A DNA stretch of 64,000 nucleotides from Anadara kagoshimensis (Eukaryota; Mollusca; Bivalvia; Arcoida; Arcidae), in the NCBI GenBank assembly GCA_021292105.1, contig CM037873.1, positions 18,096,527 through 18,160,526 of the forward strand. The letters are read 5' to 3'. The position numbers and the translations under genes are program-made. Under the pieces are notes generated by a model. That model had not been told where the DNA came from. It worked only from the letters and a program-made list of their open reading frames with translations, and ran no database searches. Positions 61,201 to 64,000 of the stretch are shown piece by piece (position 1 is the first letter of the stretch; the number at the start of each line of letters is the position of its first letter).

Positions 61201-63954
61201 GTTTTCTTTCTCTTTAGATACAATGTCCTTCAAAAATAGTAATAAGATACTTTGTCGTAGAACAAATGTTGTACAGCTATATGAACATAGATAATGTTCC
61301 AATTAGGCACATATTGGTTTGAATGTATTTAAAAGTTAAACTACAACCTTCAACTCACGTTCACATTTAATGTTTCCGTCCCCATGGTAACCGTAATTAC
61401 ATAAACACTTTCCGTCTCGACAACTTGAATAGCTTGTACACTGTTTGCCACTACATAGTTCTGAAAACCCAGCAAATTTATAGTTTTAAACAATATTAAT
61501 ATGCACCAAGACATTTTTAAAAATGAAACTTATTTCATTACAAATATAACTTGAACCTATCAATAAAATGTTGAAATTAAATGTCATTTAGTTCACAAAG
61601 CAGATTGTCTGTTACAGACACATTTGAATAGAATGGATTACTTAAGGATTTTTTTCAATTCTTACCTATGCATTCCTTATAGCCGTTGCCTACAAAACCT
61701 CTTGGACACAAGCACTGATAATTCTGACATTTTGCATAAGCGGCACACATCTTGCCATCACACAACTGGGATGCTATTAGGAAAAAAATAAAAACAAACA
61801 AGTATAAGCGTTTATTCAGGCAAGATATATATACACCTACACATAACTACACTAAACAAGGCGGCTATTAATGAATCATATGTTTTGTCATACAATATTC
61901 AGCATCAAGAATTAACATATACTTGCGTACAATAAGAAAACAGTTCTGAATATACGGCTTTTTGTAAAACTCATTTAGTAGATATTTTTCCTCGTCTTAC
62001 TTACGTTCACACTTGATATAAGGATCGCCGTGGTAACCATTTTGACAAACACAAACGTTTCCGTCACAATGGGCATACTCTGCACACCGTTTGTTTTGAC
62101 ACAGTGCTGAAAGTGATAAATATATGTGTTTATTCTAAGCAAAATGAGAAAACCTCTACTGAAATATAAACTGATCAATTGATATACCAAAATATGTAAA
62201 TAATTGAAAAAAAGTTTTAATCGTTTCAACAAACACAAAAAAATCTTCCCATGTATGCATTCTATGTTCTATATCAATTGATATACTCTTATGGAATTGT
62301 TTTGAACTACCATCCAATATTCTTATATTTGTTTCATAATTTTAACCCAAGCACAACTGATGAGGAATTGTATTCCGAAACGGCCGTCTAGTGATGTAAA
62401 ATTATTAAAACTAATATAATATGCATTTATGCAGTTTTCTCTAGTGTCTAAATACATGCCGCTTCAAGCTGCTCATTCCACTTGCCCTTTACATTTAGTG
62501 ATTGATCAAATATTTCCAAAATTATTTTGCCTCCATGTTTGTAGTGTATCATAATGAACTCTAAAAGCTTTAGAATCTCTTAAAATCTCTATATTGACCC
62601 CTTTTTCTGTTTTATCTTTACTGGTTTTCGTTTATAAAAAGTTTCAAGGCTGATTGATAACTTTTAGTGACTTGGCTAATGGAATGAGCCATGATGCGTA
62701 CTTTGATACGATTAACTAGATGAAAATATCTGATGATGATGATTTCAAAGATAGATCAAAGACGTTGCTAGAAGTTTTACTTGAACATTTATTAATCATT
62801 TAAATAGTTGTTAGGGTTTATACTTACGTTCACATGATACATAACCGTTCCCAACGTAACCTTTATTACATATGCAATTGTAGTTATGGCAGTGAGCAAA
62901 CTGTACACATGGCTTTCCGTTACAAATGCCAATTGCTAAAATAAATGGAAAATATCTAATTTTCATATCACTCAAATTATTTTAATAATACATAATTCCA
63001 TAGCGTGTTCGTCGTTGTAGTCGATTGTTGAATTACTCGCTTTCAAATCAAAGAAGTCTTATTTCATGTTTCTATTTCGACTGGGGTGAACTCTATAGGA
63101 CCCATAATGACATGATCTTTAGATTTATTCTTAAAATGATTTAAACATTCCTCTTTTCAATGTCACCTAGATAGTATGTAGCTAACAAATCAATATTGGC
63201 TAAATAAACTACTGAATGTAATATAGCAGGTCGACTGTACATTTAAAAAAATAGTTATTTACTCAGTGTTTGCAAACAATATAAAATCTAAAATCCTGCA
63301 CTGTAAGTAGTTACATTTTGGTTTGCAATAATCTTAGTACTATTTAAAAATAACTTTCATACCTTCGCATTTGATGCCACCATTTCCATGAAAGCCTGAT
63401 TTGCATTTACAAACATCGTTTCTGCACTCGGCATTAATGGCACACACGTTTCCAGTAACTCCGCCACAGAGAGCTTAAACAAAAACAAATATTAGCAAAA
63501 CTATACAGCAAAGTTGTAAAGTTTGAAAATACAACAACGGTGATGAAACACTACATAGTTTATTATAATCTATTTAAACTTTTAAACTCTTAAAAAGTTT
63601 AAAACTCTTAAACTTTAAAACGTCTTAAACTTGTTAAAACTATCTTTCGCTATATCATTCTGAACACAATCAATGTTTCATACAACTTAAACTGAGTCAC
63701 TAGAATGAAACACTCAAATTCAATGTAATAAGTAAACAGGTTTTATCTAAATATCTATTATTTAGTTTGAACGAAATGTTAATAATTCAAGTTTAAAAGA
63801 ATAGATTTAAGTTTATATGTTTTGAATGTTAACGTAGAAAACATACCTACACATTTCTTATAACCATTACCAAAGAAACCTCTTTCACAATAACACAAAT
63901 AGTTTATACATAAAGCATTGTCAACACAGGTCTTCCCACCACAACTGCTGATTG
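43015..63954 (-). CDS. Gene B: multi-EGF / VWD-C8-TIL protein, paralogue of gene A, 3' part (29 exons, 5' incomplete)
   Basis: Twenty-nine minus-strand exons give about 1,275 codons: 24 EGF-like exons, two VWD exons, C8, TIL and a terminal EGF-like exon ending in TAA. The 24 EGF exons sum to 2,535 bases and the C-terminal exons keep frame throughout. Order, intron phases (1 for all EGF exons; 0, 2, 1, 0 through VWD-VWD-C8-TIL-terminal) and the closing pair of 108-bp EGF exons are the same as in gene A, so the two are paralogues in opposite orientation. No frame break was found. Likely secreted and disulphide-linked; function unknown. The VWD opening motif is GDPDIIGFDG rather than GDPH. The start lies beyond the right edge. 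Confidence 0.9.
43576..43769 (-). CDS. Gene B TIL exon
   Basis: LVCPANMQYSLSVNPCQPTC, EGCECKPGYFLSGESCV, CGCRC; donor GTGAGT. Same boundaries and phase as the gene A TIL exon. Confidence 0.9.
43770..44638 (-). other. Intron C8-TIL of gene B
   Basis: Contains a rearranged retroelement (44264-44560). Confidence 0.6.
44264..44560 (+). mobile_element. Retroelement 3' end with internal inversion (family L)
   Basis: From about 44,264 to 44,384 the sequence is the reverse complement of the end of the RT ORF and the start of its tail (CAATCCTGGACACAG, CGGCCATAAAATCTTTTA). It switches at about 44,385 to the forward tail (GTGGCGGGTGTAACTAGCTA) ending GATTATAATGTTTGTTTTTT. Confidence 0.75.
44639..44937 (-). 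CDS. Gene B C8 exon
   Basis: CKTTVDEEECP, SYCRYFD, FHECISYYPHIADIYWSAC, NVCRYWMQDKDV, IICDFMSTFSEVC, STFC. Cysteine spacing parallels the gene A exon. Phase 2 in, phase 1 out. Confidence 0.9.
44938..45497 (-). other. Intron VWD2-C8 of gene B
   Basis: 560 bp; nothing recognised. Confidence 0.4.
45498..45820 (-). CDS. Gene B VWD exon 2
   Basis: VNNYFANFPVGITTKHGTVS, SSCGMEVLWNGKSS, IGLCGNCNGRMKDDYRT, GDSFLVEDG. The CGNCNG loop is conserved. One codon longer than the gene A equivalent. Phase 0 in, phase 2 out. Confidence 0.92.
45821..46447 (-). other. Intron VWD1-VWD2 of gene B
   Basis: 627 bp; nothing recognised. Confidence 0.4.
46448..46707 (-). CDS. Gene B VWD exon 1
   Basis: CICDAVGDPDIIGFDGHHVR, AGHCKYTLVKS, CAFTVEIENDP, IKNVYIHIFGLKIQLS. 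The usual histidine of GDPH is aspartate. Five codons longer than in gene A. Acceptor CAAAAG, donor GTAAGT. Confidence 0.9.
46708..48832 (-). other. Intron B24-VWD
   Basis: 2.1 kb, over half of it one TTAA-flanked element (46760-48011). No exon seen. Confidence 0.6.
46760..48011. mobile_element. TTAA-flanked non-autonomous DNA transposon (1,252 bp)
   Basis: Perfect 13-bp inverted termini GGTAGTTCCATAC / GTATGGAACTACC, each bordered by TTAA (46756-46759 and 48012-48015). No transposase ORF. Insertion-site preference suggests piggyBac or Kolobok. Confidence 0.8.
48833..48940 (-). CDS. Gene B exon B24, EGF-like (108 bp)
   Basis: Core CEGKKCHRHAEC, THGRCVC, loop GFYGDGYDLCK. Last EGF before VWD; second 108-bp exon in a row. 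Confidence 0.9.
49480..49587 (-). CDS. Gene B exon B23, EGF-like (108 bp)
   Basis: Core CGGRKCAKYAVC, ENYKCVC, loop GYNGVGNEKCE. Confidence 0.9.
50025..50126 (-). CDS. Gene B exon B22, EGF-like (102 bp)
   Basis: Core CGGAICVKHAHC, loop GYHGNPYIKCE; acceptor TTATAG. Confidence 0.9.
50326..51946. mobile_element. MITE copy 3, interrupted
   Basis: Left end TACAGTACAGACCTGTCGAA, right end TTTCGACAGACATGCACTGC. The element is split at 50,513/51,916 by another transposon. Confidence 0.75.
50383..52461. repeat. Tandem duplication of MITE 3' half plus flank
   Basis: AAGTGGCTCAGATATGGATA begins both copies (about 50,390 and 52,131), and both run through TTCGCCACTATTTCGTTAGT to TAGACTTGGTCATTAAAGAA and ACTAATTTCGATT. 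Only the first copy carries the 1.4-kb insert. Confidence 0.8.
50514..51915. mobile_element. Nested DNA transposon with 24-bp inverted termini (1,402 bp)
   Basis: Ends CAGTGCTTACGGCAGTAGCG... and ...CGCTACTGCCGTAAGCACTG are perfect inverses over 24 bp. CAGTG ends and the size suit a Tc1/mariner-type element, but no DDE transposase was recognised. A 67-codon reverse ORF (51253-51456) is of unknown nature. Confidence 0.75.
52885..52992 (-). CDS. Gene B exon B21, EGF-like (108 bp)
   Basis: Core CNGRECAHNAEC, VNFQCLC, loop GYFGDGIRRCR; donor GTACGT chosen over a GTAAAA four bases on because it keeps phase 1. Confidence 0.88.
53434..53535 (-). CDS. Gene B exon B20, EGF-like (102 bp)
   Basis: Core CEGRLCVQHSTC, loop KYHGDGYYKCE. 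Confidence 0.9.
53870..54105 (+). repeat. Dispersed repeat family D
   Basis: CTCCCTCATGCAAAGACCTT, TTTTGGTCCAAGCAGTACTT and GAGGAATTGTATTTC. The final CGGCCGCC part is missing. Confidence 0.65.
54131..54238 (-). CDS. Gene B exon B19, EGF-like (108 bp)
   Basis: Core CKDKVCAEHAKC, VNYHCHC, loop GYIGDGYSNCT; acceptor TTTTACAG, donor GTACAT. Confidence 0.88.
54360..54490 (-). repeat. Retroelement 3'-tail fragment (family L)
   Basis: CAAATATGTCAAAATCACAA, TTGACAAATTAAGTTAAACA and GTGCTGTGGAAAAGCAAGCA, diverged. Confidence 0.5.
54651..54752 (-). CDS. Gene B exon B18, EGF-like (102 bp)
   Basis: Core CGISQCAKHAIC, loop GFHGNPYIKCE; acceptor TTTCTAG. Confidence 0.9.
55082..55189 (-). CDS. Gene B exon B17, EGF-like (108 bp)
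   Basis: Core CNGKKCAENAEC, LNYHCVC, loop GFVGNGYTFCE. Confidence 0.9.
55190..55790 (-). other. Intron B16-B17
   Basis: 601 bp; nothing recognised. Confidence 0.4.
55791..55892 (-). CDS. Gene B exon B16, EGF-like (102 bp)
   Basis: Core CNGVKCAPHAYC, loop GYHGNGQVICE. Confidence 0.9.
56070..56195 (+). repeat. Retroelement 3'-tail fragment (family L)
   Basis: GTTAAACAGTAGGTGCTTAA, TATTGTGATCTGAACATGGA and TTGTATGTTTGTGTTTGAT, forward orientation, antisense to gene B. Confidence 0.6.
56306..56413 (-). CDS. Gene B exon B15, EGF-like (108 bp)
   Basis: Core CGGRKCGSFAQC, INYKCIC, loop HYYGDGYDKCY; donor GTATGT. Confidence 0.9.
56964..57065 (-). CDS. Gene B exon B14, EGF-like (102 bp)
   Basis: Core CGRRKCVQNAVC, loop GYNGDGAIKCE. 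Confidence 0.9.
57549..57656 (-). CDS. Gene B exon B13, EGF-like (108 bp)
   Basis: Core CGGKVCALYAEC, VNFQCHC, loop NYYGDGHIQCI; donor GTATGC. Confidence 0.9.
   Translation of the reverse strand, partial: QLHYAVARCVLYMLNVLTSSVIVKIIIMAMDIFNA
57990..58091 (-). CDS. Gene B exon B12, EGF-like (102 bp)
   Basis: Core CNGTKCTSNAIC, loop GYHGNGAVRCE; donor GTAAAT. Confidence 0.9.
58520..58627 (-). CDS. Gene B exon B11, EGF-like (108 bp)
   Basis: Core CDGIRCTQYAHC, LHYKCFC, loop GYTGNGYTKCE. Confidence 0.9.
58977..59078 (-). CDS. Gene B exon B10, EGF-like (102 bp)
   Basis: Core CDKRKCVQHAEC, loop GYHGDGYIKCE. Confidence 0.9.
59275..59440 (+). repeat. Dispersed repeat family D
   Basis: AAGTATTTTCTTAGCTAAAT, GGTCCAAGCACTGCCGATTG and CGGCCGCCTAGTGCTCTGAA. 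Confidence 0.7.
59573..59680 (-). CDS. Gene B exon B9, EGF-like (108 bp)
   Basis: Core CGGKTCDKHAEC, TNYYCMC, loop GYYGDGYNSCL; donor GTATGT. Confidence 0.9.
60175..60276 (-). CDS. Gene B exon B8, EGF-like (102 bp)
   Basis: Core CNHKRCATNAHC, loop GYHGDGNVNCE. Confidence 0.9.
60730..60837 (-). CDS. Gene B exon B7, EGF-like (108 bp)
   Basis: Core CGGKVCSEFADC, TNYKCMC, loop NYFGDPYRECR; acceptor CTGCAG. Confidence 0.9.
61359..61460 (-). CDS. Gene B exon B6, EGF-like (102 bp)
   Basis: Core CSGKQCTSYSSC, loop GYHGDGNIKCE; donor GTGAGT. Confidence 0.9.
61666..61773 (-). CDS. Gene B exon B5, EGF-like (108 bp)
   Basis: Core CDGKMCAAYAKC, QNYQCLC, loop GFVGNGYKECI. Confidence 0.9.
62005..62106 (-). 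CDS. Gene B exon B4, EGF-like (102 bp)
   Basis: Core CQNKRCAEYAHC, loop GYHGDPYIKCE. Confidence 0.9.
62107..62827 (-). other. Intron B3-B4
   Basis: 721 bp with a family D fragment at 62,330-62,410. Confidence 0.5.
62330..62410 (+). repeat. Dispersed repeat family D, fragment
   Basis: GCACAACTGATGAGGAATTG and CGGCCGTCTAGTGATGTAAA. Confidence 0.7.
62828..62935 (-). CDS. Gene B exon B3, EGF-like (108 bp)
   Basis: Core CNGKPCVQFAHC, HNYNCIC, loop GYVGNGYVSCE. Confidence 0.9.
63363..63473 (-). CDS. Gene B exon B2, EGF-like, 102-class with 9-bp insertion (111 bp)
   Basis: CGGVTGNVCAINAEC has three extra residues between C1 and C2; loop GFHGNGGIKCE is typical of the 102-bp class. Confidence 0.9.
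63847..63954 (-). CDS. Gene B exon B1, EGF-like (108 bp), first in window
   Basis: Core CGGKTCVDNALC, INYLCYC, loop GFFGNGYKKCV; acceptor CTGCAG. Earlier exons of gene B lie off the right edge. Confidence 0.9.
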
Positions 63955-64000
63955 CTGCAGAAGAAAAAAATATGCATCATCAGAAACGCATGTATATTGA

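Overview
The window looks like nuclear DNA of an animal, most likely a bivalve mollusc. It is AT-rich, it has many short coding exons bounded by GT...AG introns, it carries a secreted coiled-coil C1q gene of the kind expanded in bivalves, and its introns are full of SINE-, retroelement- and MITE-like repeats. No prokaryotic gene structure is seen. The bivalve assignment is an inference; the eukaryotic assignment is firm.

Layout. (1) About 1-36,220, + strand: the 3' part of a very large gene (gene A). It has 37 small exons that each encode one EGF-like module, then five exons for VWD (two exons), C8, TIL and a terminal EGF-like module. The 5' end lies beyond the left edge. (2) 37,120-39,813, - strand: a complete three-exon gene for a 181-residue secreted C1q-domain protein. 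(3) 39,814-43,014: intergenic, made mostly of mobile DNA. (4) 43,015-63,954, - strand: the 3' part of a paralogue (gene B) with 24 EGF exons and the same VWD-VWD-C8-TIL-EGF ending. Its 5' end lies beyond the right edge. Genes A and B are therefore convergent, with the C1q gene between their 3' ends.

The most striking structure is inside the EGF arrays. Exon lengths alternate almost without exception between 102 and 108 bp (34 and 36 residues). The two classes differ in sequence: the 102-bp class has C1 two codons nearer the exon start and often a GYHG loop, and the 108-bp class often has NY or NF before the fourth cysteine. The unit that was copied therefore appears to be a pair of exons. In both genes the alternation breaks only at the last EGF exon, where two 108-bp exons precede the VWD exons. 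Every EGF exon boundary is phase 1, so any exon can be skipped or duplicated without changing frame. Two gene A exons (A3, A5) each lack one base relative to that frame.

Introns and spacers hold several repeat families. One is a 5'-truncated reverse-transcriptase element whose 3' tail is scattered through the window, including one copy with an internal inversion. Others are a tRNA-derived SINE in both orientations, a second tRNA-like SINE family, an unclassified family ending near a CGGCCGCCTAGTG motif, a roughly 205-bp MITE family with one copy split by a 1.4-kb transposon, two TTAA-flanked elements, several tandem repeats, and a cluster of TATCGATA octamers. The C-terminal VWD-C8-TIL cassette suggests that the A and B proteins are large secreted or extracellular-matrix multimerising proteins. 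That role is inferred from domain content only.
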